Assembly: GCF_050632385.1 (NCBI RefSeq)
Contig: NZ_CP192599.1
Span: 1,302,001 to 1,366,000 of the forward strand
Source of the DNA: Humitalea sp050632385
GTDB lineage: Bacteria > Pseudomonadota > Alphaproteobacteria > Acetobacterales > Acetobacteraceae
Reading direction: 5' to 3'
DNA: 64,000 bases
Shown: piece by piece, positions 8,164 through 17,852 of the stretch
How the letters are laid out: each line of letters starts with the position of its first letter
How positions within the stretch are numbered: position 1 is the first letter of the stretch
Made by a program: the position numbers and the translations under genes
Notes under the pieces: generated by a model
Databases searched by the model: none
Seen by the model: only the letters and a program-made list of their open reading frames with translations
Told to the model about the DNA's origin: nothing

Positions 8164-9729
8164 ATGCCGGTTTCAACTCGACCGACTGCCAGGACCCGGC
8201 TCACCGCAAAAGCGGTTCAGGTGCCATCGGGGACCGTACCGCTGGTCACTGGCGCGACCTTCGCCCTGCTGGCGGCGGCCCTGCTGCTGGCGCCCGCGGC
8301 GCGCGGCCAGACCCTGCAAGAGGCGATGGCCACCTCCTACTCCAGCAACCCGAACCTGCAGAGCGCCCGCGCCCAGTTGCGCGTGGTCGATGAAAACGTG
8401 CCGCAGGCGCTGGCCGGCTGGCGGCCGACGGTGTCGATCGCAGGCTCGGCGGGCACCGTCTTCAACGCCAATTCGCGGACGCGGACCACCATCAACAACG
8501 AGCAGGTGGGGCTCTACTCGGAGCCGAACCGCGATCCCTTCTCGCTCCAGGGCACCATTTCCCAGCCGCTGTATCGCGGCGGGCGGACCACGTCACAGAC
8601 ACGGCGCGCGGAAAACCAGGTGCTGGCGCAGCGCGCCCGGGTGATCGCGATCGAACAGCAGGTGCTGGGCGACACCATCACATCCTATGTCAACGTGATC
8701 CGCTTCCAGGAAGAAGTCCGCCTGAACGTGAACAACGTGCAGGTGCTGATCCGGCAGTTGGAGGCGACCAACGAACGCTTCCGGGTCGGTGAAATCACCC
8801 GCACTGACGTGGCGCAGGCCGAATCCCGCCTGGCCGGCGCCCGCGCGACCCTGGCCGACAGCGAAGGGCAGTTGCAATCGGCCCGCGCCATCTTCGTGCG
8901 CGTCGTCGGCATCGTCCCGGCGCGCCTGACGGCGCCGCAGCCGCTGACCTCCGCCGCCCGTTCGGCGACCGAGGCCGCGACGGCAGCCTCCAACAACAAC
9001 CCCCAGGTCCTGTCGGCGCTGTTCGACGAAGCCGCGGCCCGCGACTTCGTCGATGTGCAGGCCGCCGCCCTGCTGCCGCAGGCGTCGTTGAACGCGACGA
9101 CCTTCCGCAACGACAACACCAATGCCCCGGGCTCCCGCTCGACCGGCAACCAGGTCACCGCCAGCATCACCGTGCCGCTGTACCAGGGCGGCGCCGAGTA
9201 TTCGTCGGTCCGGGCCGCGCGCCAGGATGCGGTGCGGGCGCGGTCGGTGGTCGATGAACAGCGCCGTGCCGCGGTGCAGTCGGCCAATTCCGCCTGGGCG
9301 ACCCTGGCCAGCACGCGGGCCGCAGTCGAGGCGACGCGGGCGCAGATTCGCGCCCAGGAAATCGCGCTGGACGGCGTGCAGCGCGAAGCCATCGTCGGCA
9401 GCCGCACCACGCTGGACGTGCTGAACGCCGACCAGGAACTGCTGAACGCCCGCGTGTCGCTGGTGCGGGCGCTGACCTCGGTGGTGAATGCCAGCCATGC
9501 CCTGGCGGCCTCGGTCGGGCGGCTGACCGCCTATGACCTGGCCCTGCCGGTCGAGATGTACGACATGACGGCCTATTACAACGCGGTGCGGAACCGCTGG
9601 GCGGGCTTCTACGCGCCGCCGGACCAGATCGCGCAGGCCCGGGCCGAAGCCGCGGCCAACCCGGTGCGCGGCCTGCCGCCCCGCACCGCGACCCCGGTCG
9701 CGACACCCCGCAACGGCACGACACCGTGA
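8164..9729 (+). CDS. tolC: TolC family outer membrane protein
   Basis: Outer-membrane channel for type I secretion and efflux pumps. It has 521 residues starting at 8164 behind an AGAGAGG ribosome binding site. An N-terminal hydrophobic stretch (residues about 33-48, rich in Ala and Leu) ends at AARG-QT, a likely signal peptidase site; the 30 residues before it make the leader unusually long. The body shows the duplicated OEP repeats: two coiled-coil halves with VGEITRTDVAQAESRLAGAR and later GSRTTLDVLNADQELLNARV. The stop overlaps the popZ start. Confidence 0.92.
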   Translation: MPVSTRPTARTRLTAKAVQVPSGTVPLVTGATFALLAAALLLAPAARGQTLQEAMATSYSSNPNLQSARAQLRVVDENVPQALAGWRPTVSIAGSAGTVFNANSRTRTTINNEQVGLYSEPNRDPFSLQGTISQPLYRGGRTTSQTRRAENQVLAQRARVIAIEQQVLGDTITSYVNVIRFQEEVRLNVNNVQVLIRQLEATNERFRVGEITRTDVAQAESRLAGARATLADSEGQLQSARAIFVRVVGIVPARLTAPQPLTSAARSATEAATAASNNNPQVLSALFDEAAARDFVDVQAAALLPQASLNATTFRNDNTNAPGSRSTGNQVTASITVPLYQGGAEYSSVRAARQDAVRARSVVDEQRRAAVQSANSAWATLASTRAAVEATRAQIRAQEIALDGVQREAIVGSRTTLDVLNADQELLNARVSLVRALTSVVNASHALAASVGRLTAYDLALPVEMYDMTAYYNAVRNRWAGFYAPPDQIAQARAEAAANPVRGLPPRTATPVATPRNGTTP

Positions 9730-10295
9730 GCCATTCGGGGAACGGCGAGCCGCCGGCCGCGGGCTCCGATCCCACGATGGAGGATATCCTTGCCTCCATC
9801 CGCAAGATCCTGAACGAGGACGAGACGGCGACGGTCTCGGATGCGACCGTGGCGAGCACGGCACCCTATTCGCTGACCGCGGACATGCTGGAAGACGATG
9901 CCCCGGCCGAGGAAGTGCCCCCCCTGGCCGCGGCCCCGATGGACGACGTCACGCCCATGGCCGAAGCCGCGGTGCCCGCGCCGGTGATGCCCGCGGCACC
10001 GGACCCTGTCGTCGCCGCGGCGCCTGTGCCCGAGCCAGCCCCGGCACCGGACCTGTCGGCGCTGGTCGCCCCGGCTGTCGCCGCCGCCGCCGCGGCCTCA
10101 CTCGGCAGCCTGGTTCGCGCCGTTGCGGCCGAACGCCACGCGACCGTCCATCGCGGCGGCCCCAGCATCGAGGATGTGGTGCGTGAGGAGCTGCGCCCGC
10201 TGTTGAAGACCTGGCTCGACACGCATCTGCCGCCGCTGGTCGAACGCCTGGTGCGCCTGGAAATCGAACGCGTCGTCGGGCGGTCCTTGCCCTAA
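9726..10295 (+). CDS. popZ: PopZ-type polar organising protein (DUF2497)
   Basis: Pole-organising protein that forms a chromosome-anchoring matrix in alphaproteobacteria. It has 189 residues from a GTG overlapping the tolC stop (GTGA). The N-terminal partner-binding helix MEDILASIRKIL is at 18-29. The middle is a low-complexity Pro/Ala/Glu linker. The C-terminal oligomerisation helices (SIEDVVREELRPLLKTWLD onward) occupy about 147-189. This order of domains and the tolC-valS context are typical of PopZ, though the linker itself is not conserved in sequence. Confidence 0.88.
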   Translation: MSHSGNGEPPAAGSDPTMEDILASIRKILNEDETATVSDATVASTAPYSLTADMLEDDAPAEEVPPLAAAPMDDVTPMAEAAVPAPVMPAAPDPVVAAAPVPEPAPAPDLSALVAPAVAAAAAASLGSLVRAVAAERHATVHRGGPSIEDVVREELRPLLKTWLDTHLPPLVERLVRLEIERVVGRSLP

Positions 10296-10344
10296 CCGGG
10301 CGGCGCCCTTGACGCGGGGCGCGCCGCGCCACAGGGATGCGGCC

Positions 10345-13083
10345 ATGTCCGAAGCACCCTCAGAAACCTCGCCTGAAGCCACCCTCGACGCCGGCCCCGA
10401 ACCGAGTATCGACAAGGCGTTTTCGCCAGCTTCCTTCGAAACCCGGCTGTATGAGGGCTGGGAATCCAGCGGCGCTTTCTCGGCCGATCCGACGAGCCCG
10501 GCCAAGCCCTTCACCATCATGATCCCACCGCCCAATGTGACGGGCAGCCTGCATATCGGTCATGCGCTGGACAATACGCTGCAGGACATCCTGGTGCGCT
10601 GGCGCCGGATGCAGGGCCGCGACGCGTTGTGGCAGCCCGGCACCGACCACGCCGGCATCGCGACCCAGATGGTGGTGGAACGCGCGCTGGCGGCCGAGGG
10701 GCTGGACCGCCGGGCGATCGGGCGTGAGGCTTTCCTCGACAAGGTCTGGGAATGGAAGGGCCAGTCGGGCGGCACCATCACCCAGCAATTGCGCCGCCTT
10801 GGTGCCTCGCTGGACTGGCCGCGCGAACGCTTCACCATGGATGCCGGCCTGTCGGAGGCCGTGCGCGAGGTTTTCGTCACCCTGTATCGCCAGGGGCTGA
10901 TCTATCGCGATCGCCGCCTGGTGAATTGGGACCCCAAGTTCCAGACCGCCGTCAGCGACCTGGAGGTGGAAAGCCGCGAGACCAAGGGCAGCCTCTGGTA
11001 CCTGCGCTACCCGGTCGAGGGCATGGAGGGCCGCTTCATCACCGTCGCGACCACGCGGCCGGAAACCATGCTGGGCGATACCGCCGTCGCGGTGCATCCG
11101 GATGACGCGCGCTTCGCGGATCTCGCCGGCCGGCGCGCCATCCTGCCGCTGACCGGGCGCCGCATTCCCATCGTGATGGATGCCTATTCCGACCCGGAGA
11201 AGGGCACGGGTGCCGTAAAAATCACCCCGGCGCATGACTTCAACGATTTCGAGGTCGGCCGCCGCCACAGCCTGCCGATGCCGACGGTGCTGGATGCCGA
11301 AGGCCGCATCTGGCTGGGTGAGATCGAGGCCGACCTGCCCGAGGACAGTTTCGTCCGTGGCCTCGCCGGCATCGACCGCTTCGCCGCACGCCAGAAAATC
11401 ATCGCCGAGTTGGAGCGCCTCGACCTGCTCGACAAGATCGAGCCGCATGTGAACCAGGTGCCGCATGGCGACCGCAGCGGCGTGCCGATCGAACCGCGCC
11501 TGACGATCCAGTGGTATTGCGACGCCGCGACCCTGGCCAAGCCGGCGATCGAGGCGGTGGAAAGCGGGCGGACGAAGTTCGTGCCGCAGCAATGGGAAAA
11601 CACCTTCTTCGCCTGGATGCGCGACATCCAGCCCTGGTGCGTGTCGCGCCAATTGTGGTGGGGGCACCAGATCCCGGCCTGGTACGGGCCGGATGGGCGC
11701 GTCTTCGTCGAACACACCCAGGCCGCCGCCGAAGCCGCCGCACGTGCGCATTACAAGGCCGATGTGGTGCTGACGCGGGACGAGGATGTGCTGGACACCT
11801 GGTTCAGCAGCGCGCTCTGGCCCTTCAGCACCCTGGGCTGGCCGGAAAAGACGGCGGATGTGTCGCGCTACTATCCGACCGATGTGCTGGTCACGGGCTT
11901 CGACATCATATTCTTCTGGGTCGCCCGGATGATGATGATGGGCTGCCACTTCATGGGCGATGTGCCGTTCCGCACCGTCTACATCCACGGCCTGGTCCGG
12001 GATGAGAAGGGCCAAAAAATGTCCAAGTCCAAGGGCAACGTGATGGACCCGCTGGAGCTGGTCGATGCCTATGGCGCGGACGCCCTGCGCGTGACCATCG
12101 CCGCCATGGCGGGGCCGGGGCGCGACATGAAGCTCGGCCGCAAGCGGGTCGAGGATCATCGCGCCTTCTGCACGAAGATCTGGAACGCAGCGCGGTTCTG
12201 CGAGATGAACGGCGTGGTGCCCGACCCGGATTTCGAACCCGGTGGCGTGACCACGCCGCTGGCGCGCTGGCTGCTTGATGCCGGCAATCGCGCGGTGGCC
12301 GACGCCACGGCCGCACTGGAGATCTTCCGCTTCGACGAATACGCCCGCGTCGCGGAACGGTTTGTCCGCGGCACCTATTGCGACTGGTTCCTGGAATTCG
12401 CCAAGCCCGTCTTCATGGGGCCGGACGGGGCGCAAAAGGATGAAATCCGCGGCGCCGCGCAGCACGGCTTCGCCACCATCCTGAAGCTGCTGCACCCCAT
12501 GATGCCCTTCATGACGGAGGAGCTTTGGGCGCGTTTCGGCTATGGTCCCGAAGGCTCGCTGATCCGCACCGCCTGGCCCACCGCCGTGCCGGTGCCGCAG
12601 GCGGAGGCCGCGCGCGCTGAACTGGACTGGGTGGTGCTGCTGATCAGCGAGGTCCGCGCCCTGCGCGCCGAGATGAACGTGCCCCCCAGCATCAAGGTGC
12701 CGCTGCTGTTGCAGGATGCGGCCCCCGAAACGCTGGACCGTGGCGCGCGCTGGATCGAAGCCATCGGCCGCATGGCCCGCGCCACCGAATTCCGCGCGCT
12801 GGATGGCGAGGCCCCCAAGGGCGTCGCCCAGGTCACGGTGGCCGAGGCGACGGTGATGCTGCCGCTGGCCGATGTCATCGACCTCGGCGCCGAACGCGCC
12901 CGCCTGGGCCGCGAACAGCAGAAGGCCGAGGCCGAGGCCCAGAAAGTGCGCCAGAAGCTGGACAACGCCGACTTCGTCGCCCGCGCCAAGCCGGAAGTGG
13001 TCGAGGAAAACCGCGAGCGCCTGGCTGGATATGAGGCCGAGGCAGCGCGCCTGGCGGCCGCCGTGGCGCGTATCACTGGCTAG
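10345..13083 (+). CDS. valS: Valyl-tRNA synthetase
   Basis: Class I aminoacyl-tRNA synthetase charging tRNA-Val, 912 residues from the ATG at 10345. The HIGH motif is in PPPNVTGSLHIGHA (HIGH at 70-73) and the KMSKS loop at 558-562. The editing domain lies between. An anticodon-binding domain follows and the C-terminus ends in the tRNA-contacting coiled coil (GREQQKAEAEAQKVRQKL region) found in bacterial ValRS. All catalytic parts are present. The 3' end is overlapped by the start of the next gene. Confidence 0.98.
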   Translation: MSEAPSETSPEATLDAGPEPSIDKAFSPASFETRLYEGWESSGAFSADPTSPAKPFTIMIPPPNVTGSLHIGHALDNTLQDILVRWRRMQGRDALWQPGTDHAGIATQMVVERALAAEGLDRRAIGREAFLDKVWEWKGQSGGTITQQLRRLGASLDWPRERFTMDAGLSEAVREVFVTLYRQGLIYRDRRLVNWDPKFQTAVSDLEVESRETKGSLWYLRYPVEGMEGRFITVATTRPETMLGDTAVAVHPDDARFADLAGRRAILPLTGRRIPIVMDAYSDPEKGTGAVKITPAHDFNDFEVGRRHSLPMPTVLDAEGRIWLGEIEADLPEDSFVRGLAGIDRFAARQKIIAELERLDLLDKIEPHVNQVPHGDRSGVPIEPRLTIQWYCDAATLAKPAIEAVESGRTKFVPQQWENTFFAWMRDIQPWCVSRQLWWGHQIPAWYGPDGRVFVEHTQAAAEAAARAHYKADVVLTRDEDVLDTWFSSALWPFSTLGWPEKTADVSRYYPTDVLVTGFDIIFFWVARMMMMGCHFMGDVPFRTVYIHGLVRDEKGQKMSKSKGNVMDPLELVDAYGADALRVTIAAMAGPGRDMKLGRKRVEDHRAFCTKIWNAARFCEMNGVVPDPDFEPGGVTTPLARWLLDAGNRAVADATAALEIFRFDEYARVAERFVRGTYCDWFLEFAKPVFMGPDGAQKDEIRGAAQHGFATILKLLHPMMPFMTEELWARFGYGPEGSLIRTAWPTAVPVPQAEAARAELDWVVLLISEVRALRAEMNVPPSIKVPLLLQDAAPETLDRGARWIEAIGRMARATEFRALDGEAPKGVAQVTVAEATVMLPLADVIDLGAERARLGREQQKAEAEAQKVRQKLDNADFVARAKPEVVEENRERLAGYEAEAARLAAAVARITG

Positions 13084-13756
13084 GTTTTTTCTCATCCTGG
13101 CGGCGGTTGCAGGGCTCGGTTGGTGGGGCCTCCGCTTCCTCCCGCCGGAATGGGACCCGCGGGCGCCGCTGGACCTGAACGCCGCGCCGAATGCGCTGAC
13201 GCCCTACCGGCTGCGCTGGGTCGCGCAGTCGCCGGCCGCCTGTTTCGCGGCTTTCGAGGCCGCGGGCATCGCCTTTTCACGCATCCCCGACCGGGTCTCG
13301 GACACGGGCTGCGACATCGCGGATGCGGGGCGCCTGCCGCGCAATCTGCGGGTGGTGCCGCCCGACCCGATCGTGACCTGCTCCGTTGCGGCGGCCTGGG
13401 TGATTTTTGCCAGGAACACGATCCAGCCCGCGGCGCTTGAGCATCTGGGGGCGGAGGTCGCCTCGGTCCGACAGCTCGGCACCTACAATTGCCGCAACGT
13501 GAACAACGCCTCGGCCGGCCGGCGCAGCCAGCATGCCCGCGCCAATGCCATCGACATCGCCGGTTTCACCCTGCGGGATGGGCGCGAAATCCGCCTGGCG
13601 CGCGACTGGGCGGGGGCGGGGCGGGAGGCGGCTTTCCTGCGCGCCGTCCATGCCGGCGGCTGCCGCTGGTTCCGCACGGTGCTGGGGCCGGATTACAACG
13701 CGGCCCATCGTGACCACTTCCACCTGGATATGGGCCCCTGGCGTAGCTGCCGATAG
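13031..13756 (+). CDS. Extensin-like C-terminal domain protein, membrane anchored
   Basis: Probably a periplasmic or cell-wall associated protein of unknown activity. It has 241 residues if the ATG at 13031 is used (53-base overlap with valS); no later in-frame ATG lies before the conserved region. A basic N-terminus is followed by a membrane segment (ARFFLILAAVAGLGWWGLRF, about 17-36). The conserved region has paired cysteines (ACF, GCD, VTC, NCR, GCR) and the ending HRDHFHLDMGPW, with His/Asp residues like those of D,D-carboxypeptidase-type metal sites. Extensin-like_C is the family I recognise. Confidence 0.8.
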   Translation: MRPRQRAWRPPWRVSLARFFLILAAVAGLGWWGLRFLPPEWDPRAPLDLNAAPNALTPYRLRWVAQSPAACFAAFEAAGIAFSRIPDRVSDTGCDIADAGRLPRNLRVVPPDPIVTCSVAAAWVIFARNTIQPAALEHLGAEVASVRQLGTYNCRNVNNASAGRRSQHARANAIDIAGFTLRDGREIRLARDWAGAGREAAFLRAVHAGGCRWFRTVLGPDYNAAHRDHFHLDMGPWRSCR

Positions 13757-13824
13757 CGGCGGCCGTCTTGCCCAACCCCCGGGGCAGGGGCAAAACACCT
13801 GCCGCCGTATTGAGGAACGCCCGA

Positions 13825-15543
13825 ATGACTGTCTGGGACAAATCCCGCATGCCGTCGCGCCACGTGACCATCGGTCCGTCGCGCGCCCCGCACCGCTCCT
13901 ACTACTACGCCATGGGCATGACGGAGGAGGAGATTGCCCAGCCGCTGGTCGGCGTCGCGACCTGCTGGAACGAGGCTGCCCCCTGCAACATCGCCCTGTC
14001 GCGCCAGGCGCAGAGCGTGAAGAAGGGCGTGGCGGCCGCCTTCGGCTCCCCCCGCGAATTCACCACCATCACCGTCACCGACGGCATCGCCATGGGCCAC
14101 CAGGGGATGAAGTCCTCGCTGGCCAGCCGTGACGCGATCGCCGACACCGTCGAACTGACCATGCGCGGGCATTGCTACGACGCGCTGGTGGGCCTGGCGG
14201 GCTGCGACAAGTCGCTGCCGGGGATGATGATGGCCATGCTGCGGCTGAACGTGCCGAGCGTGTTCATGTACGGCGGCTCGATCCTGCCCGGCACCTTCAA
14301 GGGCAAGGACGTGACGGTCGTCGATGTGTTCGAGGCCGTGGGCCAGCACGCCGCCGGCAATATGTCGGACGAAGACCTGCACGAGCTGGAATGCGTCGCC
14401 TGCCCCTCGGCCGGCGCCTGCGGCGGGCAGTTCACCGCCAACACCATGGCGACCGTGTCAGAAGCCATCGGCCTGGCCCTGCCGAATTCGGCCGGCGCGC
14501 CCGCGCCCTATGAGGATCGCGACCGCTGGGCCGTGGAATCCGGCAAGGCGGTGATGGAACTGCTGAAGAAGAACATCCGCCCGCGCGACATCGTCACGCT
14601 GAAGTCGCTGGAAAATGCCGCGATCATCGTCGGCGCCACCGGCGGTTCCACCAATGCCGCGCTGCACCTGCCGGCGATGGCGCATGAGGCGGGGATCAAG
14701 TTCACCCTGCAGGATGTCGCCGACATCATGCGCCGCACGCCCTACATCGCCGACCTGAAGCCGGGCGGGAAGTATGTGGCGTTCGACGTGTTCAAGGTGG
14801 GCGGCATTCCGGTGATCGTGCGCGCGCTGCTCGACGCGGGCCTGCTGCATGGCGATTGCCTGACCGTGACCGGCAAGTCCCTGGCGGAAAACCATCGCGA
14901 CGTGATCTTCCCGAAGGACCAGGACGTCATCCACCCGGTGTCGAACGCGATAAGCAAGACCGGCGGGGTGGTGGGCCTCAAGGGCAACCTCGCCCCGGAT
15001 GGCGCCATCGTGAAGATCGCCGGGATGACTGAATTGCGCTTCGAGGGCACGGCGCTGTGCTTCGATTGCGAGGAAGACGCCTTCGCCGCCGTCGATGCGC
15101 GGGCCTACAAGGCCGGCGACGTGATCGTCATCCGCTACGAAGGGCCCAAGGGCGGACCCGGCATGCGTGAGATGCTGTCCACCACGGCCGCGATCTACGG
15201 CCAGGGGATGGGTGGCGAGGTCGCGCTGATCACCGACGGGCGCTTTTCGGGCGCGACCCGCGGCTTCTGCATCGGCCATGTGGGGCCCGAGGCCGCTGTC
15301 GGCGGCCCGATCGCCCTGCTGAAGAACGGCGACCGCATCGTGATCGATGCCGCCCTGGGCACCATCGACATGCTGGTGCCGGAGGAGGAGATCGCCGCCC
15401 GCCGCGCCGCCTGGAAGCCGCGCGGCACCGACTACAACGCCGGTGCCCTGTGGAAATACGCGCAACTGGTCGGGCCGGCCCATCAGGGCGCGGTGACGCA
15501 TCCGGGTGGCGCGGCCGAGACCCATGTCTATGCGGACATCTGA
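13825..15543 (+). CDS. ilvD: Dihydroxy-acid dehydratase
   Basis: IlvD/EDD family dehydratase, which makes 2-oxo acids for isoleucine and valine synthesis. It has 572 residues. The Fe-S ligand cysteines are C54 (AAPCN), C127 (GCDKS) and C199 (SAGACGG), all present. Downstream motifs RYEGPKGGPGMREML and TDGRFSGATRG are typical. The start ATG at 13825 is chosen for family length. It is followed, overlapping by 14 bases, by an SDR and then an aldehyde dehydrogenase. That context also occurs around sugar-acid dehydratases of the same family, so a sugar-acid substrate is a minority alternative. Confidence 0.88.
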   Translation: MTVWDKSRMPSRHVTIGPSRAPHRSYYYAMGMTEEEIAQPLVGVATCWNEAAPCNIALSRQAQSVKKGVAAAFGSPREFTTITVTDGIAMGHQGMKSSLASRDAIADTVELTMRGHCYDALVGLAGCDKSLPGMMMAMLRLNVPSVFMYGGSILPGTFKGKDVTVVDVFEAVGQHAAGNMSDEDLHELECVACPSAGACGGQFTANTMATVSEAIGLALPNSAGAPAPYEDRDRWAVESGKAVMELLKKNIRPRDIVTLKSLENAAIIVGATGGSTNAALHLPAMAHEAGIKFTLQDVADIMRRTPYIADLKPGGKYVAFDVFKVGGIPVIVRALLDAGLLHGDCLTVTGKSLAENHRDVIFPKDQDVIHPVSNAISKTGGVVGLKGNLAPDGAIVKIAGMTELRFEGTALCFDCEEDAFAAVDARAYKAGDVIVIRYEGPKGGPGMREMLSTTAAIYGQGMGGEVALITDGRFSGATRGFCIGHVGPEAAVGGPIALLKNGDRIVIDAALGTIDMLVPEEEIAARRAAWKPRGTDYNAGALWKYAQLVGPAHQGAVTHPGGAAETHVYADI

Positions 15544-16321
15544 CGCCACGCGCGTCGCGCTGGTGACGGGGGCGGCCCGCGGCATCGGGCTCGCCACCGC
15601 ACGGCGTTTTTGGGGGGAAGGGTGGCGCGTCGCGCTGCTGGATGTCGACGCGTCGAATTTGGCGATGGCGATGGCCGAATTTGGCGATCCGGCGCGGAGC
15701 CAGGCACTGGTCTGCGACGTGTCGGATGCGGCGGCGGTGGCCGATGCCGTGGCGTCGATCGCCGCGCGCTTCGGCCGGCTGGACGCGGTGGTGAACAACG
15801 CCGGCATCGCGGTGTTCAAGCCGCTGCTGCAGACCACGCCCGAGGAATGGGCGCGGGTGATGGCGGTGAACCTGACCGGGCCCTTCCTGGTGACCCAGGC
15901 GGCGGTGCCGCTGATGGTCCAGGATGGCGGCGGCAGCGTGGTCAATGTGACCTCGATCTCGGGCCTTCGCGCCTCGACCCTGCGGGTCGCCTATGGGACC
16001 AGCAAGGCCGCGCTGGCGCATCTGACCAAGCAGCAGGCGGTCGAACTCGCGGGGCTCGGGGTTCGCGTGAATGCGGTGGCGCCGGGGCCGGTCGACACGG
16101 CGATGGCCGCGGCCGTGCATACGGCGGATATCCGCGCGGCCTATCATGATGCCGTGCCGCTGAACCGCTATGGTTTGGAAGCGGAACTGGCGGACGCGAT
16201 TTTCTACCTGTGCAGCGACCGTGCCGCCTACATCACCGGCCAGACCCTGGCGGTGGATGGTGGTTTCGATGCCTGCGGGATCGGCTTGCCGAGCCTGCGC
16301 GCGGCGGCCCAGGACGATTGA
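15530..16321 (+). CDS. SDR-family NAD(P)-dependent oxidoreductase
   Basis: Classical short-chain dehydrogenase, 263 residues from the ATG at 15530 (15524 and a GTG at 15506 are alternatives). The cofactor motif TGAARGIG is at 13-20, with NNAG in the middle, a catalytic Ser in SISG, the YGTSK motif (Tyr and Lys present) and the C-terminal ITGQTLAVDGG tail. An Asp after the second strand (LLDVD) suggests NAD preference. The substrate is unknown; the gene is embedded between ilvD and an aldehyde dehydrogenase in one likely operon. Confidence 0.88.
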   Translation: MRTSDATRVALVTGAARGIGLATARRFWGEGWRVALLDVDASNLAMAMAEFGDPARSQALVCDVSDAAAVADAVASIAARFGRLDAVVNNAGIAVFKPLLQTTPEEWARVMAVNLTGPFLVTQAAVPLMVQDGGGSVVNVTSISGLRASTLRVAYGTSKAALAHLTKQQAVELAGLGVRVNAVAPGPVDTAMAAAVHTADIRAAYHDAVPLNRYGLEAELADAIFYLCSDRAAYITGQTLAVDGGFDACGIGLPSLRAAAQDD

Positions 16322-16354
16322 CCAGACACACCACCACAACAAGGGAGAATACCA

Positions 16355-17797
16355 ATGCCCGAAGGCAGCCACGGCAACCTGATCGCCGGCGAGTGGGTCA
16401 AGGCCGATCGCATGATCGACAACATCAACCCCTCCGACACCTCTGACGTCATCGGGTCCTACCCCAGCGGCAGCGCCGCCGACGCGCAGGCCGCCATCGC
16501 CGCGGCGCGCGCTGCCTTCCCGGCCTGGGCCGCGGCCAGCCCGCAGACCCGCTTCGACATCCTGGACGCCGCGGGCACCGAGGTCCTGGCCCGCCGCGAG
16601 GAATTGGGCCGCCTGCTGTCGCGCGAAGAGGGCAAGACGCTGCCCGAGGGCATCGGCGAGGCCACCCGCGCCGGCCAGATCCTGAAGTTCTTCGCGGGCG
16701 AAGCCTTGCGCCTGAATGGCGAGGTGGTGACCAGCACGCGCCCCGGCGTGCATATCGAGATCACCCGCGAACCCATGGGCGTGATCGGCATGATCACCCC
16801 CTGGAACTTCCCGATCGCGATCCCGGCCTGGAAGATCGCCCCGGCGCTCGCCTACGGGAATTGCATCGTCATCAAGCCGGCGGAACTGGTGCCGGGTTCG
16901 GCCTCGGCGCTCGTCGATATCCTGCAGCGTGCCGGCCTGCCCAAGGGCGTGCTGAACCTGGTCTGCGGCAAGGGCAGCGTTGTGGGCGAGGTCATCGTCA
17001 ATAGCCCCGACATCGATGCCGTGACCTTCACGGGATCGGTCGGCACCGGCCGCGCCATCGCCGCCAAATGCGTCGCGCGTGGCGCCAAGGTGCAGTTGGA
17101 GATGGGCGGCAAGAACCCGCTCGTCGTGCTCGACGACGCCGATTTGGCGGTCGCGGTGAATTGCGCGGTGAATGGTGCCTTCTTCTCGACCGGGCAGCGT
17201 TGCACGGCGTCGTCCCGCTTCATCGTGACCGAAGGCATCCATGATCGCTTCGTCGCGGCCATGATCGAGAAGATGCAGAGCCTGAAGGTCGATGACGCGC
17301 TGGCCGCTGGCACCGATATCGGGCCGGTCGTCGATGCGGCGCAGTTCAAGGTGGACCTCGACTACATCGAAGTCGGCCGCAAGGAAGGCGCCACCCTGGC
17401 CTTTGGCGGCGAAGTGCTGAACCGTCCGAAGAAGGGCTTTTATCTGCAACCGGCTTTGTTCACCGGCACGGCGCCGACCATGCGCATCGCGCGCGAGGAA
17501 ATCTTTGGGCCCGTCGCCAGCGTGCAGAAGGTCAAGGATTACGACGCGGCGCTCGCAGCGGCCAACGACACGGAATTCGGCCTGTCGTCCGGCATCTGCA
17601 CGACCAGCCTGAAGCATGCGCGCCACTTCCAGCGCGCGGCGCAGGCCGGGATGGTCATGGTCAACCTGCCGACGGCGGGCGTCGATTACCACGTGCCCTT
17701 CGGCGGGCGGAAAGGCTCCTCCTACGGCCCGCGCGAACAGGGCGCTTATGCGCGTGAGTTCTACACGATGGTGAAGACGGCTTACGTCCAGGGCTGA
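16355..17797 (+). CDS. Aldehyde dehydrogenase, KGSADH/succinate semialdehyde type
   Basis: NAD(P)-dependent aldehyde dehydrogenase, 480 residues, with an AAGGGAGA ribosome binding site. The catalytic Cys is C283 in GQRCTASSR and the general base Glu is E249 in LEMGGKNP. The cofactor region TPWNFP is present. Overall pattern and length resemble 2-oxoglutarate semialdehyde dehydrogenases of non-phosphorylative pentose or glucarate breakdown. That, with the dehydratase and SDR just upstream, hints at sugar-acid catabolism. The exact substrate cannot be read from the sequence. Confidence 0.85.
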   Translation: MPEGSHGNLIAGEWVKADRMIDNINPSDTSDVIGSYPSGSAADAQAAIAAARAAFPAWAAASPQTRFDILDAAGTEVLARREELGRLLSREEGKTLPEGIGEATRAGQILKFFAGEALRLNGEVVTSTRPGVHIEITREPMGVIGMITPWNFPIAIPAWKIAPALAYGNCIVIKPAELVPGSASALVDILQRAGLPKGVLNLVCGKGSVVGEVIVNSPDIDAVTFTGSVGTGRAIAAKCVARGAKVQLEMGGKNPLVVLDDADLAVAVNCAVNGAFFSTGQRCTASSRFIVTEGIHDRFVAAMIEKMQSLKVDDALAAGTDIGPVVDAAQFKVDLDYIEVGRKEGATLAFGGEVLNRPKKGFYLQPALFTGTAPTMRIAREEIFGPVASVQKVKDYDAALAAANDTEFGLSSGICTTSLKHARHFQRAAQAGMVMVNLPTAGVDYHVPFGGRKGSSYGPREQGAYAREFYTMVKTAYVQG

Positions 17798-17852
17798 CCC
17801 GGGTCGTCTGCCCCATCGCGTCAAAGGTGGTGGGGCAGGCCCGGTTTGTTGA

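Noticed and set aside
10360..13095. A 911-codon antisense frame covering valS
   Set aside because: It mirrors a clear valyl-tRNA synthetase gene. Long antisense frames are expected at this GC content, and its composition (His, Arg, Gly, Gln-rich) is that of a shadow.
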